64,000 bases of DNA from Hoeflea_A sp965228785 (GTDB taxonomy: Bacteria; Pseudomonadota; Alphaproteobacteria; Rhizobiales; Rhizobiaceae). The stretch is from positions 372,001-436,000 of the forward strand of contig CBDDIF010000001.1 in NCBI GenBank assembly GCA_965228785.1. Direction: 5' to 3'. Below, piece by piece: positions 1-8,504 of this stretch. Under the pieces are notes generated by a model. The model was not told the DNA's origin and searched no databases. It saw only the letters and a program-made list of their open reading frames with translations. Position 1 is the first letter of the stretch, and every line of letters begins with the position of its first letter. The position numbers and the translations under genes were made by a program.

Positions 1-303
1 ACCGGCCTGACCGGCTGGGCACGTTCGATCATGACAGCGACACAGCGGCATACAGAGTTTGCGCCGGACGACCCTCGGGCGGCCTATTTCACCCGCGAAC
101 CATGGCCAAGCCGAACCAGCGGGTGCGATTTGGCTTTCGGCGAACTGATGCCCGACAAAGACGTCATCCTGATATCGCGCATGAACGAGGGCGGAGTCAT
201 TTTTGCCGATGGCATCGAGCGCGATTTTCTACCGTTCAACTGGGGTAGCCTGGTCAAGGTCGGGCTAACAACGACAACACTTGATCTGGTGTTGGCTGAT
301 TGA
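1..303 (+). CDS. C-terminal part of an NAD kinase-like protein (cut by window start)
   Basis: The reading frame is open at base 1 and ends with TGA at 301-303, so only about 100 C-terminal residues are visible. They begin with TGLTGWARSI, close to the glycine-rich S/TG.TGW motif of ATP-NAD kinase-like proteins. Further on comes SRMNEGGVIFADGIERDFL, which resembles the C-terminal strand region of the same group (GVIFSDGIE is typical). If right, the protein phosphorylates NAD or a related nucleotide or sugar in the cytoplasm. The first ATG inside the frame (31) is probably internal. The next gene starts 163 bp downstream, so co-transcription is uncertain. Family assignment rests on two short motifs only. 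Confidence 0.5.
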   Translation, partial: TGLTGWARSIMTATQRHTEFAPDDPRAAYFTREPWPSRTSGCDLAFGELMPDKDVILISRMNEGGVIFADGIERDFLPFNWGSLVKVGLTTTTLDLVLAD

Positions 304-466
304 ACCGATCCGCGACCCTTCGATCATCGGCCGCCGAGCGTCAGATCATGTGCGTTACCGTCAGGCCTTTGTCGACCTCAAAGCTTCTGCTCGCTGGGGG
401 CTTTACTGTCCAGCACTTGACGCGCGAATTTCGGCGGACCACGCTTGGGGAAACCGGGAGGGCATC

Positions 467-1615
467 ATGGGTGGAAAAGACCAGTCGCTGACGATCGGGA
501 TCGAAGAGGAGTATCTGCTGGTCGACGCTGAGACCCGGGCGCTGGCCGCCCGGCCGCCATCGGAATTCATGGCGAGCTGCAAGAAAATTCTCGGCGAGCG
601 GGTGATGCATGAGTTTCTGCAGAGCCAGGTGGAGATCGGGACCGGTGTCTGCCGCACGGTCGCCGATGCTCGAGAGGAACTGTTGGAGCTGCGGCAGACG
701 ATTGCCGCAACCGCCGAGCGGTTCGACATGCGCATGATCGCGGCCTCCACCCATCCCTGGGCGCATTGGCGCGAGCAGGAACCCGTCGACATGGAGCGCT
801 ACCGCATTCTTGGTGCGGAAAACCGCACGCTGGCGCGGCGCATGGCGATCTGCGGCATGCATGTGCATGCCGGCATCGAGGACGAAAACCTGCGGGTCGA
901 TCTGATGAACCAGGTCAGCTATTTCATGCCGCACATGTTGGCGCTGAGCGCGTCCTCGCCCTTCTGGGAGGGGCACGACACGGGACTGAAGGCATTTCGG
1001 CCTATCATCACCGGCGACCTGCCGCGCTCGGGGTTTCCCGAAGTGTTCGAGAACTGGAACGACTGGACCGACCTTCTGGACGATCTGGCGGCGACCGGCC
1101 TGGTGAACGACCCGTCGAAGATCTGGTGGGATATCCGGCCGTCCTCCCGTCATCCGACGCTGGAACTGCGGATTTGCGATGTCTGCACCTGGCTTGAAGA
1201 CGGGCTGACGATGGCGGCGCTCTATCAGTGCATCCTCGCCTATCTCTGCCAGCTTCGGGAGAACAACGAGCAGCGCCGCTTCTATCGGCGCATTTTGCTG
1301 CTGGAGAACAAGTGGCGGGCCCAGCGTTACGGCGTCGAAGCCGAAATGGCGGATTTCGGCAAGCGCATCCTGGTACCGTTTGCCGAACTCATTGATGAGT
1401 TGGTTGAGATCTTGCGGCCTTTCGCCGAGAAGCTGGAATGTGTTGCCGAGATCGAGCACGCGAAGACCATCGCGCGGCGCGGCAGCAGCGCCGATCACCA
1501 GCTCCGGATTTACCAGGAGGCGCTTGTCGGCAATACGACCGACCATGAGGCGCAGGTCGCGGTGGTCGACTGGCTGGTGGAGCAATCGGTGCGCACCGGC
1601 GTTCCGGATGCGTGA
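467..1615 (+). CDS. Carboxylate-amine ligase, GCS2/YbdK family
   Basis: 382 aa, close to the 372 aa of E. coli YbdK. The family (glutamate-cysteine ligase type 2 fold) joins a carboxylate to an amine with ATP. Visible motifs are GIEEEYLLVD at residues 11-20 (metal/ATP-binding glutamates), GMHVHAGI near 131, and WDIRPSSRHPTLELRICD near 226. The frame is open further upstream to 281, but the ATG at 467 is preceded by GGGAGG at 457-462 and starts the conserved fold, so I use it. It opens a run of five same-strand genes that otherwise encode two esterases and two ATP-grasp ligases. A role in building an amide- or peptide-linked metabolite is therefore more likely than housekeeping glutathione synthesis. 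The natural substrate cannot be read from sequence. Confidence 0.9.
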   Translation: MGGKDQSLTIGIEEEYLLVDAETRALAARPPSEFMASCKKILGERVMHEFLQSQVEIGTGVCRTVADAREELLELRQTIAATAERFDMRMIAASTHPWAHWREQEPVDMERYRILGAENRTLARRMAICGMHVHAGIEDENLRVDLMNQVSYFMPHMLALSASSPFWEGHDTGLKAFRPIITGDLPRSGFPEVFENWNDWTDLLDDLAATGLVNDPSKIWWDIRPSSRHPTLELRICDVCTWLEDGLTMAALYQCILAYLCQLRENNEQRRFYRRILLLENKWRAQRYGVEAEMADFGKRILVPFAELIDELVEILRPFAEKLECVAEIEHAKTIARRGSSADHQLRIYQEALVGNTTDHEAQVAVVDWLVEQSVRTGVPDA

Positions 1616-1707
1616 CGGCCGCTGCATTGCAATCGGTTGGTCGACGCCATAGATAGAACCCTCGCAAGGATCGAACGGCCACCGGCCGAGAACAGCGATC
1701 CTGATCC

Positions 1708-2907
1708 ATGTCCACGATCAGACCGATGACCCTGCAGAGCACCCCTTTTGACGCCCCTGGCGCCGTCTTCGATCCGAAGGCGCGTCATCCCCTGCTGCAA
1801 GCGTTCCTGGACACCGGACGCACGGATGTCGGGTCGATCGATGCCTTTGTCTCGGCCGTCAAGGCGCCCCTGGTGGAACCGGGGGCAGTGACCTTCCTCT
1901 GGCATGGCGAGGTCGACCGGGTGGACCTGTTGCGCTGGATCCATGGCGGTGTCGACCGCGATCCGTTCGTGCAACTGCCCGGCCTGCCACTGTGGACGTT
2001 GCGGCTGGCGGTCGAGGATGGCGGCCGCTTCGAATACAAGCTCGGCGTGACCCGGCATCAGCAGGAAAGCTGGATTCTCGATCCGTTCAACCCGGACCGC
2101 GCCGGCGATCCGTTCGGCGAGAACTCGGTCTGCCGAACCTATGGCTATACCCGTCCGGCCTGGAGCCTGCCCCAGGGCGCGCCGGTTGGAACGATCGAGA
2201 CGATCGATGTTCCGAGCGCAACGTTCGGCGAGACACGTCGGGAAAAGATCTATTTGCCGTCCGGTTACGACCCGCGAGAGAGCTATGCGCTGATCGTCAT
2301 TCACGACGGCGACGATTTCATGAGCTATGCGGACCTGACCGTTTCGCTCGACAACCTGATTGCCGCAGGCGACATACCTCCCATCATCGCCGTGCTGATC
2401 CAGACCGGCGACCGCATGGGTGAATATCCGCGCGGGCGACGCCATGCGCGCTACCTGGTGGATGAATTGCTGCCCGTGGTGGAAGCCGGCTATGCCGTAT
2501 CAGACGATGCCAGGGAACGGGTGCTGCTGGGCGCAAGCCTCGGTGCAGTCGCTTCGCTGGCGACGGCGTTCCGCTATCCGGGTGTCTTCGGCGGCCTGGT
2601 ACTCAAATCTGGATCGTTCATTCTCGATCCGGCGATCTTGGGCGGCCGCGAGAACCCGGTGTTCCACCGGATTGCCCGCCTGGTCCGGGCGTTCCAGAGG
2701 GCGCCCGGCCTGCGCGAAACCCGGGCTTTCGTTTCCACCGGCGAACTGGAAGGACTTGCGGAAGAGAACCGCGCGCTGGCGGAACACTTGCGCGAGAGCG
2801 GCGTAGATGTTCTGTTTCAAAGTTCGTGGGATGGCCACCACTGGCACAACTGGCGTGACCAGTTGCGCGACGGGTTGATGTGGGTGCTGCGCCGGGACAA
2901 AGCCTGA
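1708..2907 (+). CDS. Two-domain esterase, enterochelin-esterase-like (E-set plus alpha/beta hydrolase)
   Basis: 399 aa. Residues about 20-150 resemble the N-terminal Ig/E-set domain of Fes/IroD enterochelin esterases (note VTFLWHGEVDRV and FEYKLGV). Residues about 165-395 are an esterase-D type alpha/beta hydrolase. The nucleophile elbow is GASLG with Ser277; a catalytic His is likely in DGHHWHNW (His377), matching the GGHDWAWW region of Fes. No signal peptide is seen, so it should act in the cytoplasm. It lies 92 bp after the carboxylate-amine ligase and 43 bp before an ATP-grasp gene. An internal ATG at 1726 is a possible alternative start; neither has a strong ribosome site. It may hydrolyse an ester or thioester made by this operon. 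A true siderophore role is not supported by any neighbouring NRPS or TonB gene. Confidence 0.8.
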   Translation: MSTIRPMTLQSTPFDAPGAVFDPKARHPLLQAFLDTGRTDVGSIDAFVSAVKAPLVEPGAVTFLWHGEVDRVDLLRWIHGGVDRDPFVQLPGLPLWTLRLAVEDGGRFEYKLGVTRHQQESWILDPFNPDRAGDPFGENSVCRTYGYTRPAWSLPQGAPVGTIETIDVPSATFGETRREKIYLPSGYDPRESYALIVIHDGDDFMSYADLTVSLDNLIAAGDIPPIIAVLIQTGDRMGEYPRGRRHARYLVDELLPVVEAGYAVSDDARERVLLGASLGAVASLATAFRYPGVFGGLVLKSGSFILDPAILGGRENPVFHRIARLVRAFQRAPGLRETRAFVSTGELEGLAEENRALAEHLRESGVDVLFQSSWDGHHWHNWRDQLRDGLMWVLRRDKA

Positions 2908-2950
2908 CCCTGTCCCGGGGACACTCGGGACGCGCTAGGGAGGGCGAACA

Positions 2951-4210
2951 ATGGCTGACCGTACCGTCAATATCGGGTTGTCGCTCGGTGCCGACATATG
3001 TTGGCCGATCTGTTACGAAACCCTGTTTGAAAATCTCAAGCTCGACGGCATGTCGGTCAGCGGCGACACGCTGTCCTTTGCCTGCGACCGGGTGACGATC
3101 GAACCCTTCAGCCTGCACCAGCCGGTCAAATACGACCTGGTCATCGACCGCCTGACCCACTGGTATTCGACCAGCCGGGAATGGATCAAGAAGGCGATCC
3201 TGGTGGACGACCTCTATGTCTACAACAATCCCTGGTCGCTGCAGTCGAACGAAAAGCACACGAGCTATGCCGCCATGACGCGGCTCGGCCTGCCGGTGCC
3301 GGAAACCTGGATGTTGCCGCCGAAGGCCTACGATCCGGCCGACGATCTTGAACCGACGCTGAAGAAATATGCCCGCATGTTCGACCTCGACGCGATCGGC
3401 GAGGAGATCGGCTATCCGTTCTTCATGAAACCCTATCACGGGGGCGGCTGGAAAGGCGTGACCAAGATCAACAATGCCGCCGATCTGCACCACGCGTATG
3501 ATGCCAGCGGTACGGAGGTGATGAACCTGCAGGCGGCGATCCTGCCGCATGACTGGTTCGTTCGCTGTGTGGGGCTCGGACCGCAGATCCGCAAGGTGAA
3601 TTACGATCCCGGTGCACCACTGCACGATCGCTATCGCATGGACATCGACTTCCTCGACGCCAAGGACCAGTCGGTGCTGGAAGACATGACGATGACGATC
3701 AATGCGTTCTTCGGCTGGGACTTCAATTCCTGCGAGGCGCTGCGCCGCGACGGCATCTGGCATCCGATCGATTTTGCCAATGCCTGTCCGGACAGCCAGG
3801 TGACCTCGCTGCATTATCATTTTCCGTGGTTGCTGAAGGCCAACCTGCGCTGGTCGATATTCTGCGCGGCGACAGACCGGCCGATGCGCAAGAACATGGA
3901 CTGGGCGCCGTTCTACGCCATCGCCGACAAGGACCTGCCGCCGCGCGAGCGGCTGCGCGAATACGCCAGGATCGCCCACCAGCGGTTCGAGACCGAGCGA
4001 TTCCGCGATTTCTGCCGCAACGAGCTCGGCCATCTCGACGAGGTGGCCTACGAGTTCTTCGGGTCGACTGTCATGCGCGACGCCATCCGTCAGAAGGTGG
4101 AGGCACTGTTTCCGCCGCACGAGATCGACGAGTTCCTCGACCTGTTTTGGGGCCGCGTGCAGCTGTGGCGCGAACAGGAGGGGCAGCACGGTGACAAAGA
4201 CGGTTTCTAG
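2951..4210 (+). CDS. ATP-grasp ligase-like protein
   Basis: 419 aa, preceded by AGGGAGGGCG, a strong ribosome site. The segment YPFFMKPYHGGGWKGV (Lys160) fits the ATP-grasp lysine plus flexible glycine loop that clamps ATP, and the preceding MTRLGLPVPETWML matches the hinge entry of this fold. The N-terminal about 90 residues form the usual pre-ATP-grasp domain. ATP-grasp enzymes activate a carboxylate as an acylphosphate and transfer it to an amine or thiol. It sits third in the five-gene operon, and its last 20 bases overlap the next gene. The C-terminal 100 residues (after the FANACPD region) are rich in charged helices and I do not recognise them. Substrate unknown. Confidence 0.75.
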   Translation: MADRTVNIGLSLGADICWPICYETLFENLKLDGMSVSGDTLSFACDRVTIEPFSLHQPVKYDLVIDRLTHWYSTSREWIKKAILVDDLYVYNNPWSLQSNEKHTSYAAMTRLGLPVPETWMLPPKAYDPADDLEPTLKKYARMFDLDAIGEEIGYPFFMKPYHGGGWKGVTKINNAADLHHAYDASGTEVMNLQAAILPHDWFVRCVGLGPQIRKVNYDPGAPLHDRYRMDIDFLDAKDQSVLEDMTMTINAFFGWDFNSCEALRRDGIWHPIDFANACPDSQVTSLHYHFPWLLKANLRWSIFCAATDRPMRKNMDWAPFYAIADKDLPPRERLREYARIAHQRFETERFRDFCRNELGHLDEVAYEFFGSTVMRDAIRQKVEALFPPHEIDEFLDLFWGRVQLWREQEGQHGDKDGF

Positions 4211-4931
4211 GTGGCATTCGGAGCGGCTCGGCCGGGAAATCAGCCTGGTGCGCTGGGGGCATTGGGGGCAGCCGGTGCTGTTGTTTCCGACGGCCGGCGG
4301 CGATGCGGAAGAAGCTGAACGCATGCACCTGATCGGTGCCGTCTGGCCGATGATCGAGGCGGGCCGCGTCAAGGTCTATTGCTGCGACAGCGTCGCCGGC
4401 CGGGCGCTTGCCAACAAGGAGGGTTCCGTCGAACACCGCTGCTGGCTGCTCAACCAGTTTCACGACTATGTCGCCAACGAGGCGGTGCCGGCGATCCGCA
4501 CGGACTGCGCCAACGACGAGATCGAGGTGGTGGCCGCCGGTGCCTCGATCGGTGCCTTCAATGCGGCAGCGGTCACCTGTCGCTATCCCTGGCTGTTCAA
4601 GACAGCCATCGCGATGAGCGGCACCTTCGACCTGGAGCGGCTCCTCGGCTTCCAGGGAAACAGCAACTATTTCTTTTCTTCGCCGCTGGCCTTTCTGCCC
4701 GGCCTCGACGGACCGCTTCTCGACCAGCTTCGGAAGCGGTTTCTGCTTTTGCCGTTCGGCCAGGGGCGTTGGGAAAACCCGGATGAGTCCTGGCAACTGG
4801 CGGATCTTCTCGGATCGAAAGGCGTGCCGAACCGGGTCGACCCCTGGGGTCCGCAATACGATCACGACTGGCCGACCTGGCGCGAGATGTTGCCGAAATA
4901 TCTGGATGAGCTGACTGGAGGCGCTGAATGA
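4191..4931 (+). CDS. Small alpha/beta-hydrolase esterase (COG4947-like)
   Basis: 246 aa. It starts at GTG 4191 behind CAGGAGGGG, overlapping the 3' end of the upstream ATP-grasp gene by 20 bases. The fold is a single-domain esterase: LLFPTAGGDAEE (oxyanion strand), the nucleophile elbow GASIG with Ser119, and a C-terminal DHDWPTW that can supply the catalytic His. There is no signal peptide. It belongs to a short esterase family often annotated as an uncharacterised esterase. The overlap with the gene before and the ATGA overlap with the gene after mean it is translated together with both ATP-grasp ligases. The product could release or proofread an acyl intermediate; that is inference. Confidence 0.75.
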   Translation: MTKTVSRWHSERLGREISLVRWGHWGQPVLLFPTAGGDAEEAERMHLIGAVWPMIEAGRVKVYCCDSVAGRALANKEGSVEHRCWLLNQFHDYVANEAVPAIRTDCANDEIEVVAAGASIGAFNAAAVTCRYPWLFKTAIAMSGTFDLERLLGFQGNSNYFFSSPLAFLPGLDGPLLDQLRKRFLLLPFGQGRWENPDESWQLADLLGSKGVPNRVDPWGPQYDHDWPTWREMLPKYLDELTGGAE

Positions 4932-6148
4932 ACGTCCTCTTCGTGGAACCGGCCTTTCCGGCAAACCAGCGCCAGTTCGCCCGCGCGCTCGCCTCGATCG
5001 GCGCCAATGTCTACGGCATCGGCGAGCGGCCCTATGACTGGCTGGATGACGAAACCAAAGGCTGGCTGCGCGGCTATCAGCAGATCGAGTCGGTGACCAA
5101 TGAAGGCGCGCTGGAATGGGCGGTGCGGGAGGCTCAGAAGAAATTCTGGGTCGACCGGCTCGAAGCGACGGTCGAAGCCCATATCCTGCCGGTGGCGCAT
5201 GTGCGTGAACGCACCGGCATTCCCGGTGTGTCGTCGCGTACCGCCTATCTTTGCCGCGATAAGGTGGCGATGAAGGAAGTGCTGCGCGAAGCCGGCGTCC
5301 CGACCGCGGCATCCGGCGCCGTCTCAAGCTTGGCTGAGGCACGGGAGTTTGCGCGGGCGGTCGGCTATCCGGTGATCCTGAAGCCCCGTGATGCTGCAGG
5401 CGCGGCCGGGACGTTTCACGCCGACAATGACGATAAACTGGTGAGCGCTGCGCAGGCCAGCGGTGTCGCCGACGGCGCCTCGGCTGCAATCGAGGAGTTC
5501 GTCGAGGGACATGAGGGTATCCACGATACTCTGACCGTCGGCGGTGAGGTCCGGCACGAATTCGTCAGCCACTATTATCCCAACGTGCTGGAAGCGATGC
5601 GCACCCGCTGGATTTCGCCTCAGATCGTCTCCACCAACCGGGTCGACGCGCCCACCTATGACGAGGTGCGCGAGATGGGAAGGCGTGTGATCGAGGCGCT
5701 CGGGATCACCACCGCGGCGACCCATATGGAGTGGTTTTTCGGACCGAAGGGGCTGAAGTTCTCGGAAATCGGCTGCCGGCCGCCGGGCGTCGGTCAGTGG
5801 GACAGCTATTGCGCCGGCAACGAGTTCGACCTCTATCGTGAGTGGGCGTTCGCGGTTTGCCATGAGCGGGTCGAGGCGACGCCATCGCGGCGCTATGCCT
5901 GCGGTATTGTCGCGCTACGTCCCGACAAGGACGGTCGCATCACTGGATATCAGGGCACGGAAGCTTTCTTTGGCCAGTACGGCGATCATGTTGTGGATCA
6001 GCATTTCCCCGATCCGGGAACGCCGACGCAAGGCGTCGAGGCCGGTTTCATGGCGAATGCCTGGCTGCGGATGCGCCACGAGGATTACGACGCGCTACGC
6101 GGGATCCTCAACGAGGCCGGCGAATGGATCCAGGTCCGGGCGGACTAA
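4928..6148 (+). CDS. ATP-grasp ligase, carbamoyl-phosphate-synthase-like
   Basis: 406 aa. The ATG overlaps the stop of the esterase (ATGA at 4928-4931). The N-terminus MNVLFVEPAFPANQRQFARAL is a Rossmann-like pre-ATP-grasp domain. YPVILKPRDAAGAAGTF is the ATP-binding lysine and glycine loop, AIEEFVEG the hinge strand, and THMEWFFGPKGLKFSEIGCRPPG the Mg/ATP catalytic strand. This pattern resembles PurK/D-Ala ligase/biotin carboxylase type ATP-grasps that make C-N bonds. It differs clearly from the other ATP-grasp protein two genes upstream, so this operon has two ligases of the fold plus a GCS2 ligase. It ends the operon; the next gene is convergent 38 bp away. Confidence 0.8.
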   Translation: MNVLFVEPAFPANQRQFARALASIGANVYGIGERPYDWLDDETKGWLRGYQQIESVTNEGALEWAVREAQKKFWVDRLEATVEAHILPVAHVRERTGIPGVSSRTAYLCRDKVAMKEVLREAGVPTAASGAVSSLAEAREFARAVGYPVILKPRDAAGAAGTFHADNDDKLVSAAQASGVADGASAAIEEFVEGHEGIHDTLTVGGEVRHEFVSHYYPNVLEAMRTRWISPQIVSTNRVDAPTYDEVREMGRRVIEALGITTAATHMEWFFGPKGLKFSEIGCRPPGVGQWDSYCAGNEFDLYREWAFAVCHERVEATPSRRYACGIVALRPDKDGRITGYQGTEAFFGQYGDHVVDQHFPDPGTPTQGVEAGFMANAWLRMRHEDYDALRGILNEAGEWIQVRAD

Positions 6149-6186
6149 TGGCCAGGTGCAATTCAATAGAAAAGCATCCGCCTTAC

Positions 6187-7014
6187 CTAAGGTCTTGGTG
6201 TCCGGGCAGATACCGAAACGAATTCGCCGGGAATGTGGTAGCTTCCATCCGGGTTTCGATGGGCTGCAACGGACTCCAGGAACTCTTCGCACACCTCGTT
6301 CCATGTAGCGTCGTCGAACCGTTTGACGGCGAGGGCGACGGGGCCGCCCCGTAGAACTGCATCGAGCAAAACGGCCTCGTCCTCGAAGTGCAATATTTCT
6401 GTTTGGCGACGCTCAACGATCTGGGCCAATCCCGCCTGTTCAAACAGATTTGCAAGGGCGTTCGGCGCACCGGTGGCAAAGAACATCGGACAGACCTCGG
6501 ACGCGACCCGCGAATCCACGATGGGAAAGACATCGGCCCAACCACAGTTGCGGCGTTCACCCCAAACGGTTGCAGCGACCGTCCCGCCGGGAATTACAAC
6601 GCGCACCATTTCATCGATGGCCTTCCCGGGATTGGGTGTGTACATCAGCCCAAGCGCAGAGATTGACGAGTCAAATGCACTGTTGGGTTGGTTCAATGTT
6701 TCTGCTGGCATTCGCAGGGCCATGACGTTTTCAATCGAGGCCGCCCGCGTCCGGACCAAGAGATCATCGATCATGCCCTGTGACAGGTCTGTCGCGATCA
6801 CCTGGCCATGTGGCCCAACGGCCTCGGACAGGCGCAGTGTCACCAATCCGCTGCCACAAGCGGTCTCGATCACCGTCTGGCCCGGCCTGACCTTTGCCAT
6901 TTCGAGCAGCGTATCGTGCGCAGGCAGAAGTTGTTGCTCCCAGCCAGAATGATAATGGCTTGCCGCTGCGTCCCAGCCATAGCGTTGCACCCTGATTTGC
7001 AGTCGCGGATCCAT
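6187..7014 (-). CDS. Class I SAM-dependent methyltransferase
   Basis: 275 aa from the ATG at 7014, which overlaps the stop of the OsmC-like gene upstream (TGATG). Motif I is VIETACGSGLVTL, followed by VIATDLSQGM (motif II acid) and the post-motif strand region near FDSSISALGLMY. It is the common UbiE/MenG-like Rossmann methyltransferase type with SAM as donor. The acceptor is unknown. It is translationally coupled to the OsmC-like gene and convergent with the ATP-grasp operon. It marks the left edge of the accessory block that runs to about 23 kb. Confidence 0.8.
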   Translation of the reverse strand: MDPRLQIRVQRYGWDAAASHYHSGWEQQLLPAHDTLLEMAKVRPGQTVIETACGSGLVTLRLSEAVGPHGQVIATDLSQGMIDDLLVRTRAASIENVMALRMPAETLNQPNSAFDSSISALGLMYTPNPGKAIDEMVRVVIPGGTVAATVWGERRNCGWADVFPIVDSRVASEVCPMFFATGAPNALANLFEQAGLAQIVERRQTEILHFEDEAVLLDAVLRGGPVALAVKRFDDATWNEVCEEFLESVAAHRNPDGSYHIPGEFVSVSARTPRP

Positions 7015-7532
7015 CACGCGACCTCCGTCAGTGCCATGCAATTGACTTGCACTGGCTGTGCTTCCTTGAAGGCCAGGTACCAGGGGTCGATTTGCAGAGC
7101 CTTTTCGACAATTTCCTCAATTGTTGGCGTCGGCTCGCGGCTGGCAATCTCAATTGAGATCCGCGTGTCAGAGGGTACCGGACTTGCACCCGGCATTCCG
7201 AGTACGCCGCGATTGTCAAAATCCTGATCGACGGAGACACGGATGCGGTGGAGTATAAGATTCTCTCGCAACGCGGTCATCTTGATACCGATTGCTATGC
7301 AACTGCAGATGGCAGCGCGCCCGAAATAACCTGGAGTGGGGGCGGTTCCACCGCCGCCAACGCCTTCCGGCATGTCGATTTCGAGCGCATGTCCGCCGTC
7401 GGAAAATGTGCACGCCAGCCCATCCTCGACTGTCGCTGCACCTTGATTGGTGACACGGGCGGAGTCCGGTCTTTGCTCAAAGACAGCAATGGCGCGCTGT
7501 TGGCCTTTTCTTGCCTGGGTATCTCTGTCCAT
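7014..7532 (-). CDS. OsmC-like protein
   Basis: 172 aa from the ATG at 7532, chosen because GAAGGAGA lies just before it; the frame extends further upstream without a ribosome site. The segment PTPGYFGRAAICSCIAIGIKMTA matches the OsmC/Ohr helix carrying the first redox cysteine. The family's second conserved cysteine is probably Cys in QVNCMALTE near the end. OsmC proteins reduce organic hydroperoxides or, in the YhfA-type branch, have unknown roles. The 139-bp gap to the divergent HxlR regulator at 7672 suggests that regulator controls this gene and the methyltransferase. Confidence 0.75.
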   Translation of the reverse strand: MDRDTQARKGQQRAIAVFEQRPDSARVTNQGAATVEDGLACTFSDGGHALEIDMPEGVGGGGTAPTPGYFGRAAICSCIAIGIKMTALRENLILHRIRVSVDQDFDNRGVLGMPGASPVPSDTRISIEIASREPTPTIEEIVEKALQIDPWYLAFKEAQPVQVNCMALTEVA

Positions 7533-7671
7533 CGTGTTCTCCTTCATCCATCCGAAGAAGATCACCGCTGTGGCTCAGACCGCATAGTTCACGAACTGCA
7601 GCAAAGCCGCTACAATTTCTGAAGTAGACAGGCGGGACCTGCCCGGGTCTAGTGAACCCGGAGGCGCATTC

Positions 7672-8355
7672 ATGTCAGAAACGAACTACCCCAAGTTTTG
7701 CCCGGTAGCGATGGCTTCAAGCTTGTTGGAGCCGCGTTGGACCATGCTCCTGCTGTGCGAAATGTGGTCCGGTTCTACCCGCTTCAACGAGATCCAGCGC
7801 GGCGTCCCGGGCATGTCTCCCGGGCTCTTGTCAAAGCGGCTTAAGGAGCTGGAGGCGAATGGGCTGGTTACGAAAGTGGACGGTTCTTCCGCCAAACATG
7901 CAGAATACATGACGACCCCTGTTGCCGATGAATTGGAACCGATCATTCGTGGCCTTGCTGAATGGGCTCATCGCAATGTCGACAGCAGTGTTTCGCTGCA
8001 GAATTTGGACGCACGTCTGCTCATGTGGAAAATCCGGAGCAAGATTGACCTGCTGCAGATGCCCAAGCGCAAAAGCGTCATTCAGTTCATCCTGCATGAT
8101 GCTCAAAGAAGAACCGCTAACTACTGGCTGGTTACCAAGCCGGGAGAAGAAACGGACCTTTGCTTCACCGACCCCAAATATGACGTTGACCTTTACATCG
8201 TGTCCGGCCTTCGCGCGCTCACGTCGGCGTTCATGGGCCATTCCACTTTTGAAGGCGAGATAGACAGCGGTCAAATCTCTTTGTCTGGTGATGACGTTTT
8301 GGCCCGAACACTCACGAAGTGGCTTATGCGCAGCAGCTATGCAGAGGTTTCATGA
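7672..8355 (+). CDS. HxlR-family transcriptional regulator with C-terminal SCP2-like domain
   Basis: 227 aa, ribosome site CGGAGG before ATG 7672. Residues 1-100 are a winged helix of the HxlR type: CPVAMASSLLEPRWTMLLL then GVPGMSPGLLSKRLKELEANGLV (recognition helix). The family usually has about 110-120 residues. Here a further 110 residues follow, ending in DVDLYIVSGLRALTSAFMG, resembling the sterol-carrier-like ligand domain found in some HxlR proteins. It is divergent from the OsmC-like gene and probably regulates it. The last 39 bases (8317-8355) recur with 36 matches at 20526-20564, see the pseudogene there. Confidence 0.85.
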   Translation: MSETNYPKFCPVAMASSLLEPRWTMLLLCEMWSGSTRFNEIQRGVPGMSPGLLSKRLKELEANGLVTKVDGSSAKHAEYMTTPVADELEPIIRGLAEWAHRNVDSSVSLQNLDARLLMWKIRSKIDLLQMPKRKSVIQFILHDAQRRTANYWLVTKPGEETDLCFTDPKYDVDLYIVSGLRALTSAFMGHSTFEGEIDSGQISLSGDDVLARTLTKWLMRSSYAEVS

Positions 8356-8466
8356 GGCTGAATTCAGCCCGGTTGTTGCAAAACGCGGCTTTTCATGACC
8401 GGCAGTCGGGCTATCATGGTGGGCTAACGGCCTAGCTGTTTAGACTGCGACAGTTTCCAAGGGGCT

Positions 8467-8497
8467 CCCGCACCGGACGATGAAAGTCGGGTGCGGG
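8467..8497. terminator. Hairpin between convergent HxlR gene and ABC operon end
   Basis: Arms CCCGCACC (8467-8474) and GGTGCGGG (8490-8497) pair perfectly; after a G-G mismatch three more pairs form around a seven-base loop. It lies just beyond the cyclase stop codon and downstream of the HxlR gene. There is no T-tract on either strand, so it may be a bidirectional or Rho-assisted end. A separate 14-bp perfect palindrome is at 8356-8369. Confidence 0.45.
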
Positions 8498-8504
8498 TAG
8501 TTAT

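Noticed and set aside
281..466. Upstream extension of the carboxylate-amine ligase frame.
   Set aside because: Extra residues do not belong to the family and the ribosome site is at 457-462 before ATG 467.
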